A stretch of 36,564 nt of DNA from Opitutia bacterium (GTDB lineage: Bacteria; Verrucomicrobiota; Verrucomicrobiia; Opitutales; Opitutaceae), in NCBI GenBank assembly GCA_003142615.1, contig PLMW01000061.1, positions 1 through 36,564 on the forward strand. The letters run 5' to 3'. Of the stretch, positions 24,166-32,796 are shown in pieces (the first letter of the stretch is position 1; every line of letters begins with the position of its first letter). Both the position numbers and the translations under genes were made by a program. A model generated the notes under the pieces. That model did no database searches and was not told the DNA's origin. It was given only the letters and a program-made list of their open reading frames with translations.

Positions 24166-24188
24166 TTCGAATCCCACCCTCTCCGCCA
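24166..24188 (+). repeat. Island boundary: tRNA-Ser 3'-end repeat (attR)
   Basis: Identical over 23 bp to 6647-6669. The distance between copies is 17,519 bp. It lies inside the 3' end of the integrase remnant frame, which on the minus strand reads AERVGFEP, the peptide typically produced when an integrase reads into a tRNA-Ser end. No tRNA 5' half is seen next to it. Confidence 0.85.
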
Positions 24189-24845
24189 GCTCGGGATTTT
24201 CCCAAGATGGGACTGCTTTGGCCAAGTGTGTTCCCCTCTCGCTAATTGCGACGATTTTTCCACTCATGTGCGCCGGGTCGCTTTGGGCAGGTTTTCCCTC
24301 GTTTTGACCCGTTTTGGCGGAATTTAGTGAAGCTCTTGGTGAAGGTGAAGGGCAGGGGAGTTTTTCCACCTCGTTGAACAGCGGAAGGAGTGTGGCGTCG
24401 GTGTAGGTGTTTTGAGTCAGCCTCATGTCGCTATGCCGCATAAGCTCCATCGCTACGCGCGGCGGAATGCCCGCCAGTGCCAGCATGGTTCCGAACGTGT
24501 GGCGCAAAGCGTGAAAATCCACGATGCGGCCCAGATCGTCGCAGACGGCGATGCGGCAGGCTTTCAGATCGTCGCGGAGCGTTTCGGCGGTAGGTACTCC
24601 GTTCCTAAAGACTCTGCTGCTCGCTTCGCCTCGTGCCGCGCGGAGTGAGCGCAACGCGTCGGCCAGCGCCGGCACCAATGGAATCAGGGCGCTCTTCTTG
24701 TTTTTCGTAGTGGAGGCGCGGACATCGATGAATGGCTTTGGCGCGTCCAAGTGAACGTCGCTCCACATCAATTGCTTCATTTCCCCGCGACGCAGACCTG
24801 TGTACGCGGCGAGAAAATAGGCCAGCCCCCGTTTGCTGCTCCCTT

Positions 24846-25070
24846 TTACCAGTGAGTCGTCGCCCGCGACAGCGACTGCTGATCGAGGATGTCCACGGTC
24901 ATCGGTTCGACCCCGGAACGTCCTGCAAACACCTCGCTGCCGTTCGCACGGTGCACGCCGGCTCTGACGCGATAGCTCGCCTCGCTCAGCGCCCGGACAA
25001 GCGATCTTCCCACGAATCCTGCTGCTCCCGTGGACACTTGCGTGTGGTTTCGGACTTGTGCATCATCTGA
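24846..25070 (-). pseudogene. NmrA/SDR-type NAD(P)-binding protein, N-terminal remnant
   Basis: About 60 residues carry a Rossmann start (TGAAGFVGRSLVRALSEASY, then RVRAGVHRANGSEVFAG, then VEPMTVDILDQQSLSRA) as in NmrA-like or epimerase-type proteins. The frame ends abruptly at the junction with the integrase remnant, where a further 200 or so residues would be expected. Upstream it runs into the lacI start region without a proper initiator. It is a broken gene marking the right edge of the rearranged zone. Confidence 0.65.
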
Positions 25071-25086
25071 TGCTGCGGGCGTTTCT

Positions 25087-26148
25087 ATGCCGAAGAAGAA
25101 AGCACACATCCAGCCGACTGGCCGCGCTACGATCAGAAACATTGCGCACGATGCCGGCGTTTCGATTGCGGCGGTTTCCTCGGTACTCAACAACCTCCAT
25201 GTCGAGCGCCGAATCTCGGAGACAACGGTCGCTAAAGTCCGCCGGACCGCCGCCCAGCTTGGTTATCTGCCGAACATCGGCGCGAGGCGCCTGCGCCGCG
25301 GGGAAAGTATCAGGAATAGCGTGGTATTCGCCCTCATCACGAGCTTCGAGGCACCGATTCCGCTCGTGAAGCATTTCATCTTTGCGCTGCGGCAGCTGGT
25401 GGCGAAGGGAGGGTTTGCACAGGCAGGCGGGGCAATATCCGTGATGGTCGAGATGTTCACGGCCGGCCGTCTGTGCGAGATGCCGGGTTTGCTCACCGGC
25501 GATCACTTCAACGCGGCAATCATCCTCAACACGACCGCGGTGGACGATGCCTTTCTCGCGAAATCGAAGCTGCCATACCCTGCAGTGGTCGTGAATCGAT
25601 CCATCCCCGGCTATTCCTCGGTCATGGAAGCTCCCGACTCGGGCGCGCGCGTCGCCGAGGTGCTCATCAAAAAGCGGCGCCGGCGGCTCGGTGTGCTTCA
25701 TGGCAATCCCTTGACGCAGATCACGCGGGTGCGCGTAAATTCCTTCACTGAACGCACCATCGCGCTGCTCGGCCGACCAGCCGAAGAGGTCGTCGCGACC
25801 ACGCTGTCAGAAACGGCCGGATATGAGGCAATGCGCGCGTATCTCAAAGAGCGAGGATCGCTCGACGGTTTATATTCAGTCTCCGATGCGCTGGCCTTGG
25901 GCGCCTACCGTGCGATCAAGGAAGCCGGCCTGCACATTCCGGACGACGTAGCGGTGATCGGGGTCGGGGACTATGAGATTGCGCCGTTTTTTGATCCACC
26001 GCTTTCGTGTGTGGGCGTTTCGCACCAGCAACTGGCCGAGCGGGCCAGCCAGCTCCTGTTCGCACAGTTGGAGAGGAAGGTGCACTCGCGAAAGCTGGCA
26101 TGTGCGCCGATCCTGGAAACGCTGCGCGCGTCTTCCGGACACGATTGA
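25087..26148 (+). CDS. LacI-family transcriptional regulator
   Basis: 353 residues from MPKKKAHIQPTGRATIRNIA (25087); the frame is open 57 bp further up but that part is not homologous. The N-terminal HTH (ATIRNIAHDAGVSIAAVSSVLNN) and hinge (RTAAQLGYLPNIGARRLRRG) are followed by a periplasmic-binding-like effector domain (VVFALITSFEAPIP, AIILNTTAVDD, GLYSVSDALALGAYRAIKEAG, DVAVIGVGDYEIAPFFDPPLS). It probably represses the downstream sugar genes and is released by a sugar. A 12-bp palindrome with a central CG lies 52 bp after its stop. The target sugar cannot be read from sequence. Confidence 0.93.
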   Translation: MPKKKAHIQPTGRATIRNIAHDAGVSIAAVSSVLNNLHVERRISETTVAKVRRTAAQLGYLPNIGARRLRRGESIRNSVVFALITSFEAPIPLVKHFIFALRQLVAKGGFAQAGGAISVMVEMFTAGRLCEMPGLLTGDHFNAAIILNTTAVDDAFLAKSKLPYPAVVVNRSIPGYSSVMEAPDSGARVAEVLIKKRRRRLGVLHGNPLTQITRVRVNSFTERTIALLGRPAEEVVATTLSETAGYEAMRAYLKERGSLDGLYSVSDALALGAYRAIKEAGLHIPDDVAVIGVGDYEIAPFFDPPLSCVGVSHQQLAERASQLLFAQLERKVHSRKLACAPILETLRASSGHD

Positions 26149-26199
26149 AGCGCTTTGACGCCGCGGAGAGCCGTCACGGAAGAAAAAGCTTGCAATAGA

Positions 26200-26211
26200 T
26201 AAAACGTTTTA
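26200..26211. promoter_or_regulatory. Palindromic LacI-type operator TAAAACGTTTTA
   Basis: Perfect 12-bp palindrome with central CG, typical of LacI-family operators. A possible -35 hexamer TTGCAA (26190-26195) places the palindrome inside a 17-bp spacer, although the -10 at 26213 (CATTTC) is weak. Repressor here would block transcription of the TonB receptor gene 200 bp downstream. Confidence 0.7.
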
Positions 26212-26411
26212 GCATTTCGAGTCAATACTACCGCGCATTTTTTGACCAGCCCCCGGGCGAGTCACGACCTGTGCCGACGGTGGCGAGCAAGTCCTCACTA
26301 AAAAAGCTATCAGAACTCTGCAGAACCCCACGCCTCCCGCGGGTGCAATCACTGCATCTGCGTTCTCCCATTCGTAGAATTCAAACCCGCCTACCTCAAA
26401 ATCCAAACTCC

Positions 26412-28748
26412 ATGAATCGCATCATACGTTCGCTGCGAAGCCCTGCGGCTTCATGTACGTTGATTGCCGGTCTGTTTGTCTTCACCGGCCTTTCTGCGCA
26501 AACCACCTCTACCACTGACACCACCTCCACCCCCGAGACCGGCACACCGCCCGCCGGGACAGAGGTCATCCAACTCAGTCCCTTTGAAGTCAAGGCCAGC
26601 GCCGTCGGCCCCTATCAGGCCACCGCAGCCTTGGCCGGCGGCCGCATCGCCCAGGACCTCTTCGAGTCGACCACCAGCGTGACGATCATCACCCAGGATT
26701 TCATCAAAGATACGGCTCCTCGCGACATCTTCAACGCGACGAAATACGTCGCCGGCATTTCGAACAATAGTTCACAAGTCGCCGGCGATCGGGTGTCGAT
26801 CCGCGGTTTTCAGGTGTCGAGCCCCGACATCGACGGCTTCGATACCGTCCAGTCGGTGGTGAAGAACGATCCGGCTCTCTATGAGACCATTGAGTTCGTG
26901 CGCGGCCCCGACTCCCTCCTCGCGCCCAACGGCAGCCCGGGCGGCACGCTCAACCTCATCAGCAAGGTGGCGCGGTTCGCCAATTTCGGGAGCGTGACCG
27001 GCCAGGTCGGCGAGTACGACACCAACAGTGGCAACTTCGACATCAACCAAATGGTCGGCTCCAAGGTCGCCTACCGCCTGGTGGGAAGCTATATTAACAA
27101 CACGCAGGGCGACAACCAAGGCTACCACCAAAGCCTCGGCGTGGAGCCTTCGGTCCTGTTAAAGTTCGGGCCGAGTTCGCAGCTGCTGCTCCATGCCACC
27201 TATTTCTGGGGAACCGCCTACAACTACCTCGGCCTGCCGATCGACCCGGCGACCCGCAGCATCTTCTCGTCGATCCATTTCCTGCCCGGCTTGGACAAAT
27301 ACGAGACCCCGTATGCCGACAACTCCGGTGACCCGAGCAGCGCTAACCACTCGAACCGGATGATCTATCGCGCGCTTTTCACCACGAATCTCACCGACAA
27401 TCTCTCGATGCGGCTGAGCGCGCGCTACCTGTGGGAGTGGCAGACCAACAACCAATGGAATCTCACCGGCAATGCCGGCGGCGGCTACAATCCGTATACC
27501 GGCGTGTGGACTCCCGGACTGGTCTGGTCGGGAACGGCCGCCACCGGCTTCACGTCGGCCCCCGCTCCCGCCACGAGCTCCATCTACAGCTTGAGTCAAT
27601 CGCCGACGAATGACCTGGACCACTTCATCGACGTCCAGAACGACTGGGTCTACCATCTCAAGAACCAGTATTTCGACTCGCAAACCATCGCTGGATTCGC
27701 GGCTGAAATCTTCCACACCGTGGGCAAGGGCTACAACGCCTCGAGCCCGCCGATCAACGTTTACGCCATTCCCACGCCGGCGACTTGGACGCCCTCCACC
27801 ACCCCGTCCTCGAACCTCAACGCCACCGGCAACTGGGAGCAGATCTATCTCAATGAGAAGCTGAAGTTCTGGGACGGCCACCTCATCGCCAACGCCAGCA
27901 TCGTCCCGACGTACTTCTACGAAAGCGTGGCCAATTACATCTCGGGGGTGACCGCCACCTCTCATCCGAATCCGACCTTTGTGAACTACGGCCTCACATA
28001 CGTGGTGGTGCCCTGGGCGTCGCTCTATTACGGGCACTCGATGGACGCCGCCCAGATCAATCCGCCCCCGATCGCGACCACGACGAATCCCAATCCCCCG
28101 GAGATCCAATCCGGCAAGCAGGATGAAGGCGGTCTCCGCCTGAAGTTCCTCAACGGGCGCGCCACCGCCTCCGCCACCTACTTCCAGCTGTATCAGACCA
28201 ACAACTCCATCGTGAATCCGGCTCTCTTCTCGGTGCCCCCACCGGCCGTCTTTCCGCCCAACCTCTACTCGGACCGTATCGCGCGCGGCTGGGAGTTCGA
28301 GACCAACATAAACCTAACCAAGGGCCTCTCGATCATCGGCAATTTCACCACCCTGACGAACCGCAGCCCGTACAGCGTGCGCTTCCGCGCTAACCCCGAG
28401 CATTTCGGGGCGCTCTTCCTCAATTACCGCTTTGAGGACGGCTCGCTGAAGGGGTTCTCGGTCGGCGCCGGCTATGTCTTCCAAGGCAAGGCGGCTGGCG
28501 ACAGCGCCTCCGGCGTGACCAACGCGAGCACGCCGACGGCGTTGATCCCCAACCAGCCCAGCTTCTATATCCCCGCCTACGGTCTGTTGAACCTCACGGC
28601 CTCCTATCGGTTCAATTCGCACTGGATCGTCCGCTTCCACCTCGATAACGCCTTGGACAAATCTTACATTGCCGGCTCTCTGAACGCCAACGCCGTCATG
28701 CCAGGAATTCCGATCAATCCACATGGATCGATCACCTACTTGTTCTGA
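26412..28748 (+). CDS. TonB-dependent outer-membrane receptor
   Basis: 778 residues from MNRIIRSLRSPAASCTLIAG; the frame is open to 26271 but this ATG gives the signal peptide (ending near GLSAQ). A Thr/Pro/Gly linker leads to the TonB box region IQLSPFEVKAS, the plug domain (SVTIITQDFIKDTAPRDIFN, DRVSIRGFQVSSPDIDGFDT, YETIEFVRGPDSLLAPNGSP, GGTLNLISK) and a beta-barrel ending in the C-terminal phenylalanine (GSITYLF). It imports a substrate across the outer membrane with TonB energy. Located between a LacI operator and a GH78 rhamnosidase, it probably takes up a rhamnose-containing oligosaccharide. There is no SusD partner, as usual in this phylum. Confidence 0.94.
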   Translation: MNRIIRSLRSPAASCTLIAGLFVFTGLSAQTTSTTDTTSTPETGTPPAGTEVIQLSPFEVKASAVGPYQATAALAGGRIAQDLFESTTSVTIITQDFIKDTAPRDIFNATKYVAGISNNSSQVAGDRVSIRGFQVSSPDIDGFDTVQSVVKNDPALYETIEFVRGPDSLLAPNGSPGGTLNLISKVARFANFGSVTGQVGEYDTNSGNFDINQMVGSKVAYRLVGSYINNTQGDNQGYHQSLGVEPSVLLKFGPSSQLLLHATYFWGTAYNYLGLPIDPATRSIFSSIHFLPGLDKYETPYADNSGDPSSANHSNRMIYRALFTTNLTDNLSMRLSARYLWEWQTNNQWNLTGNAGGGYNPYTGVWTPGLVWSGTAATGFTSAPAPATSSIYSLSQSPTNDLDHFIDVQNDWVYHLKNQYFDSQTIAGFAAEIFHTVGKGYNASSPPINVYAIPTPATWTPSTTPSSNLNATGNWEQIYLNEKLKFWDGHLIANASIVPTYFYESVANYISGVTATSHPNPTFVNYGLTYVVVPWASLYYGHSMDAAQINPPPIATTTNPNPPEIQSGKQDEGGLRLKFLNGRATASATYFQLYQTNNSIVNPALFSVPPPAVFPPNLYSDRIARGWEFETNINLTKGLSIIGNFTTLTNRSPYSVRFRANPEHFGALFLNYRFEDGSLKGFSVGAGYVFQGKAAGDSASGVTNASTPTALIPNQPSFYIPAYGLLNLTASYRFNSHWIVRFHLDNALDKSYIAGSLNANAVMPGIPINPHGSITYLF

Positions 28749-28820
28749 GCCTCCCGGCAAAACACGCGCTGGCCTGCATGCCGCACCCAACGCAGGGCCG
28801 CAGAGCGCCGGCTGTGGGAC

Positions 28821-28858
28821 TGGAGCGACTGGCGGCGCTTGAGCTGCCAGCCGCTCCA
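28821..28858 (+). terminator. Strong hairpin between TonB receptor and GH78 genes
   Basis: A 38-base near-perfect hairpin (TGGAGCG-CTGGC arm pairing with GCCAG-CGCTCCA around a GCTTGA loop) starts 72 bp after the receptor stop. No T-run follows, so it may be an mRNA-stabilising or partial termination element setting receptor versus enzyme levels. Confidence 0.5.
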
Positions 28859-28948
28859 AGCGCAGCTGTCCGGGATGGACCGGCCTTGCTCCGCTCCCGG
28901 AGGAAGGGCAGTCCAGTGCCGCGGCGGCGCCCGCTCATCCCTCAGGTC

Positions 28949-31789
28949 ATGTCTCCCAAAACTCTTCTCAGATTCCTTCTTGCCCTCGCGGCATGGGGGG
29001 GGGGCGGCCGCCTTGTGGCGGCGGGAAACCCGGGGGCGGGTCTCCGCGTCACCGATCTGCGGTGTGAATTCGCCCAGGATCCGTTGGGGGTCGACGTGAC
29101 CCAGCCGCGATTGTTCTGGCGCGTCGCAAGCGACGAACGCAGTCAGCGGCAGACGGCGTGGCAGGCGCTGGTCGCGTCGTCGGCCGCGGCACTCGCGGCG
29201 GACCGGGGCGACCTGTGGGACAGCGGGCGCGTCAGTTCGGACGAGACTACGTTCGTGCGCTATGCAGGTGCGGTGCTTGCGTCGTCCCAGCAGGTTTTCT
29301 GGAAAGTGCGAGCGTGGGATCGCGACGGCCGGCTTTCCGCGTGGAGCGCACCCGCCAGTTGGACGATGGGCCTGCTCGCGCCCGCCGACTGGAAAGGTGT
29401 GTGGATCGCCGCGCCGGGCGACACGGAATCGCTGCTGTTGCGGCATGAGTTCTCTGTGCGACCGGGATTGCGCCGCGCAGTGGCGCACGTCTGCGGGCTG
29501 GGACAATACGAGATGTTCCTCAACGGCACGAAGGCGGGCGTCGACCTCCTTTCGCCCGGCTGGACCAACTACGATGTCACCGCGCTCTACGACACGCGCG
29601 ACGTCACCCTGCTGCTCCGTGAAGGCCGCAACGTTGCCGGCTTGCTCCTCGGCAACGGCTTCTACCACGTCGCGCTGCGCGATCGCTTCACCAAGCTCAC
29701 AACCGCGTACGGCCCGCTCCGCGCCATCCTGCATCTTCGGCTCGAGTATGCCGACGGCACCGTCGAGTTTGTCGGCACCGATCCGTCGTGGCGCACGCTC
29801 GCTGGACCCATCACGACCGGCAACATCTACGCTGGCGAGGACTATGACGCGCGCCGCGCGCCCGCCGGCTGGACGAGTCCCGGCTTCGACGACCGCGCAT
29901 GGGCACGCGCCGTGGCGCTACTCAGGCCACCCGGCACGTTGCGCGGCCATAGCGCCGCCGCCGAACCGCTCCGCGAGATCGAGACGCACCGGCCCGTCAC
30001 CGTACGCACGTTTCCCGACGGCACGGCCGTCTACGACCTCGGTCAAAACGCCTCACATATGCCGCGACTCCGCGTTAGCGGGCCCACCGGCAGCATCGTC
30101 CGGATCACGCCCGCCGAAATCGTCAACGACGACGGCACGATCAACCGCAACACCATGGACGGCAAAAACCGCGGCAACGCGTGGTGGCAATACACAAAAG
30201 CCACCGACAGCGAGGAAACATGGTTTCCACACTTCTATTATGTCGGCTGCCGCTACCTGAAAGTAGAGTGTTTCAGAAGCGAGGAGGAACTGCCGCTGCG
30301 CGTGCCCGCCGAAGACTCGATCGAGCGTTCCAGCCCGTCATCCGAGCCGCGTCCCGGCGATCCCGCACGGCTCCCGCATATCGAGTCGCTCGAAGGCGTT
30401 GTCGTCCACTCGAGCGCCGCGCCGCTTGGCCATTTCGTCACCTCGAATCCGTTGTTCAACCGCATCCGTGATCTCGTGCGCTGGGCGCAGCGCTCGAACA
30501 TGGTCTCCGTACTTACCGACTGTCCGCACCGGGAGAAACTTGGGTGGCTCGAGGCGTACCACCTCAACGGTCCCGCGATCCGCTACGAGTTCGACGTCGC
30601 CCGCATCTTCGCAAAGGACATGCGCGACATGGCGGACGAGCAGACCGACGACGGACTCGTGCCGAACATCGCGCCGGAATACACCAAGTTCCAAGGCACA
30701 TTCCGCGCCGCGGCCGAGTGGGGTGCCGCTTTCATTCTCGTTCCGTGGCAGCAATACCAGTTCACGGGCGACCTCGACCTGGTGCGCACCCACTTCGATG
30801 CGATGAAGCGCTATTTCGCCTACCTCGAAACCCGCGCCACCGACAACATCCTCTCCGAGGGCCTCGGCGACTGGTACGACCTAGGCCCGGAAAAACTCGG
30901 CCCAGCGCAGCTCACCCCGCCGCCCGTCACCGCCACGGCGTTTTATTATTATGATGCCTCGATTCTGGCGCAGGCCGCCGCGCTGCTGGGCCGCGCGGAT
31001 GAAGCGAAGGACTATGCAGCTCGCGCCGCCCGGATTCAGGCAAGTTACAACCGGCATTTCTTCCACTCGGACACCGGCTCCTACGCCACTGGTTCGCAGT
31101 GCGCCAACGCGCTCCCGCTCGTCCTCGACCTTGTGGAGCCCGCCGATCGCGCGCGCGTCCTCACCGCGCTCGTGCGCGATGTCGAGCAGCACGGCTGCGC
31201 GATGACGACTGGCGACGTCGGGTTTAGGTTTCTCCTCCAAGCCCTCGCCCGCGGCGGCCGCTCCGACGTGATCTATCGCATGATCAATCAGACCGAGAAG
31301 CCCGGCTACGGGTACCAACTCAAGAGCGGCGCCACGAGCCTCACCGAATCTTGGGACGCCAACCTCGCCTCCTCGCACAATCATTTCATGCTCGGGCAGG
31401 TCACCGAGTGGTTTTACAAGGACCTCGCCGGCATCGACGTCGATCCCGCGGGTCCGGGCTTCAAGAAGATCCTCCTCCACCCGAGTCCAATTGGCAACCT
31501 CGCCTCGGTCGAGGCGAGCTATGATTCGATTCACGGCCCGATTTCCCTTCGCTGGGAGCGCGTCGGCGACCGCTTCACGCTGAAGGCTGAAATTCCCGCC
31601 AACACAACCGCGACGGTCTTTCTGCCCGCGCGCGAAGGCGCCGCGGTGCTCGAAGACGGCGCGGCCGCCGAGCGCAGCGCGGGCGTGACGTGTTTACGCC
31701 GCGAGGGTGACCGCGCCGTTTTTTTCATCGAATCGGGACGCTACACTTTTGAAACGCAGTGGGCCGGGCCCGAGGTTCCCGCGCGGTGA
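28949..31789 (+). CDS. GH78-type alpha-L-rhamnosidase
   Basis: 946 residues from MSPKTLLRFLLALAAWGGGG, a signal peptide ending near LVAAG, so exported. Domain order matches GH78: an N-terminal fibronectin-like module (VTDLRCEFAQDPLGVDVTQP, PRLFWRVAS), a rhamnosidase N domain (CGLGQYEMFLNGTKAG, GWTNYDVTALYDT, LLLGNGFYHV), an (alpha/alpha)6 catalytic domain with VLTDCPHREKLGWLEAYH (acid region), and TSLTESWD...SHNHFMLGQVTEWFYKDLAGI (base region), then a C-terminal beta-sandwich. It releases L-rhamnose from oligosaccharides or glycosides. The DapA-like gene begins 7 bp after its stop, so they are co-transcribed. A long open frame on the other strand of this GC-rich gene is a shadow. Confidence 0.92.
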   Translation: MSPKTLLRFLLALAAWGGGGRLVAAGNPGAGLRVTDLRCEFAQDPLGVDVTQPRLFWRVASDERSQRQTAWQALVASSAAALAADRGDLWDSGRVSSDETTFVRYAGAVLASSQQVFWKVRAWDRDGRLSAWSAPASWTMGLLAPADWKGVWIAAPGDTESLLLRHEFSVRPGLRRAVAHVCGLGQYEMFLNGTKAGVDLLSPGWTNYDVTALYDTRDVTLLLREGRNVAGLLLGNGFYHVALRDRFTKLTTAYGPLRAILHLRLEYADGTVEFVGTDPSWRTLAGPITTGNIYAGEDYDARRAPAGWTSPGFDDRAWARAVALLRPPGTLRGHSAAAEPLREIETHRPVTVRTFPDGTAVYDLGQNASHMPRLRVSGPTGSIVRITPAEIVNDDGTINRNTMDGKNRGNAWWQYTKATDSEETWFPHFYYVGCRYLKVECFRSEEELPLRVPAEDSIERSSPSSEPRPGDPARLPHIESLEGVVVHSSAAPLGHFVTSNPLFNRIRDLVRWAQRSNMVSVLTDCPHREKLGWLEAYHLNGPAIRYEFDVARIFAKDMRDMADEQTDDGLVPNIAPEYTKFQGTFRAAAEWGAAFILVPWQQYQFTGDLDLVRTHFDAMKRYFAYLETRATDNILSEGLGDWYDLGPEKLGPAQLTPPPVTATAFYYYDASILAQAAALLGRADEAKDYAARAARIQASYNRHFFHSDTGSYATGSQCANALPLVLDLVEPADRARVLTALVRDVEQHGCAMTTGDVGFRFLLQALARGGRSDVIYRMINQTEKPGYGYQLKSGATSLTESWDANLASSHNHFMLGQVTEWFYKDLAGIDVDPAGPGFKKILLHPSPIGNLASVEASYDSIHGPISLRWERVGDRFTLKAEIPANTTATVFLPAREGAAVLEDGAAAERSAGVTCLRREGDRAVFFIESGRYTFETQWAGPEVPAR

Positions 31790-31796
31790 TACAATC

Positions 31797-32741
31797 ATGA
31801 ACCCCCAAGTTCCAACGAAAGGCGTCCTGGCCGCCCTATGGCTGCCGACCGATGCCAACGGCAATCTGCTTACCCACGAACTCGGCCAAAATCTCGCTTT
31901 TCTCAAGAGCCACGGCATCCACGGTGTGCTCGCGCTCGGCAGCACGGGCGAGTTTCCGCAGTTCGACATCGAGCAGCGCAAGCGTGCGCTCGCGACCATG
32001 GCGGAGCTCGCCGCGCCGCTCCCCGTCATCGCCAACGTGAGCGACATCCGCCCGCGCGCCGTCGCCGAGGTCGGCCGCTTCGCGCGCCAGATCGGCCTGC
32101 CAGCCATCGCCATCATGACGCCCGGATTTTTTCCGTCGTCGCAGGACGATGTGCTCGCGCACTTCCTGCACGCGGCCGACACGTCGGGCCTGCCGACCTT
32201 CCTCTATAATTTTCCCGAACTCACCGGCACGCGCATCAACCTCGAGACCGTCGCCGCCTTCGCCGACCGCGCGCCGATGGCCGGCATCAAGCAGAGCGGC
32301 CGCGAATTCGACTACCACAAGGATCTCATCCGCCTCGGTAAGGAGAAAAACTTCGTCGTGTTTTCCGGCGCCGACACGCGGCTGCTCGAGATTTTTGCGT
32401 TCGGCGCCGCCGGTTGCATCGGCGGGCTCGTCAACATCGCGCCCGAGCTGATGGTCCACCTCTACCGCGTGTGCTGCGAGGGCGCGGCGGGCAGCCCGCA
32501 CCCGGCATTCGAGCGGCTGCAAAAAATCGGCGAGATCGTCGACCGCCTCACGTTTCCACTCAACATCGGTGCCGGCATGGAGGCGCGCAGGCTTCACGTG
32601 GGCGAACCGAAGGCCGTTGTCTCGCCGCGCTCGCGCGAGATTTACGACGGTATCGCCATGGACCTACGCACGCTCTTTGCCGAGTGGGGCTTGGCCCCGG
32701 CAGCGGGCGCGGCGGCGTTGCGCGCCGCGGGGGCGGCTTGA
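31797..32741 (+). CDS. DapA-family (DHDPS/NAL) aldolase or lyase
   Basis: 314 residues from MNPQVPTKGVLAALWLPTD. Class I aldolase barrel with the family signature: LALGSTGEFP (T50), LYNFPELTG (Y137) and GIKQSGREF (Schiff-base K165). Members include dihydrodipicolinate synthase, N-acetylneuraminate lyase and 2-keto-3-deoxy-sugar-acid aldolases. The position between a rhamnosidase and a sugar transporter makes a sugar-acid aldolase more likely than lysine biosynthesis. The substrate is not readable; a 2-keto-3-deoxy derivative of L-rhamnose or L-fucose is one possibility. The start is 7 bp after the GH78 stop. Confidence 0.9.
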   Translation: MNPQVPTKGVLAALWLPTDANGNLLTHELGQNLAFLKSHGIHGVLALGSTGEFPQFDIEQRKRALATMAELAAPLPVIANVSDIRPRAVAEVGRFARQIGLPAIAIMTPGFFPSSQDDVLAHFLHAADTSGLPTFLYNFPELTGTRINLETVAAFADRAPMAGIKQSGREFDYHKDLIRLGKEKNFVVFSGADTRLLEIFAFGAAGCIGGLVNIAPELMVHLYRVCCEGAAGSPHPAFERLQKIGEIVDRLTFPLNIGAGMEARRLHVGEPKAVVSPRSREIYDGIAMDLRTLFAEWGLAPAAGAAALRAAGAA

Positions 32742-32796
32742 AAATCTTCGCCATCCCGCGCCCGGTTCACATCCTCGCCCCGTCGCTGACGTGCCG

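Larger units (their letters stand above)
24109..24850 (-). pseudogene. Second tyrosine integrase, catalytic domain only
   Basis: All catalytic residues are visible: R in AAYTGLRRGEM, K in TTKNKKSALIP, HxxR in DFHALRHTF, H in LMRHSDMRL, and Y in NTYTDATLL. The arm- and core-binding N-terminus is missing: homology begins around SSKRGLAYFLAAY near 24850, where it meets an unrelated NmrA/SDR fragment. An ATG at 24780 could allow expression of 223 residues. The 3' end runs through the attR repeat. It is not closely similar to the island integrase and most likely comes from a second element once integrated to the right. Confidence 0.8.

Noticed and set aside
24846-25193. Full 115-codon ORF as a gene
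   Set aside because: Only the part below about 25070 is NmrA-like; the rest is antisense of the lacI start and the frame ends at a rearrangement junction.
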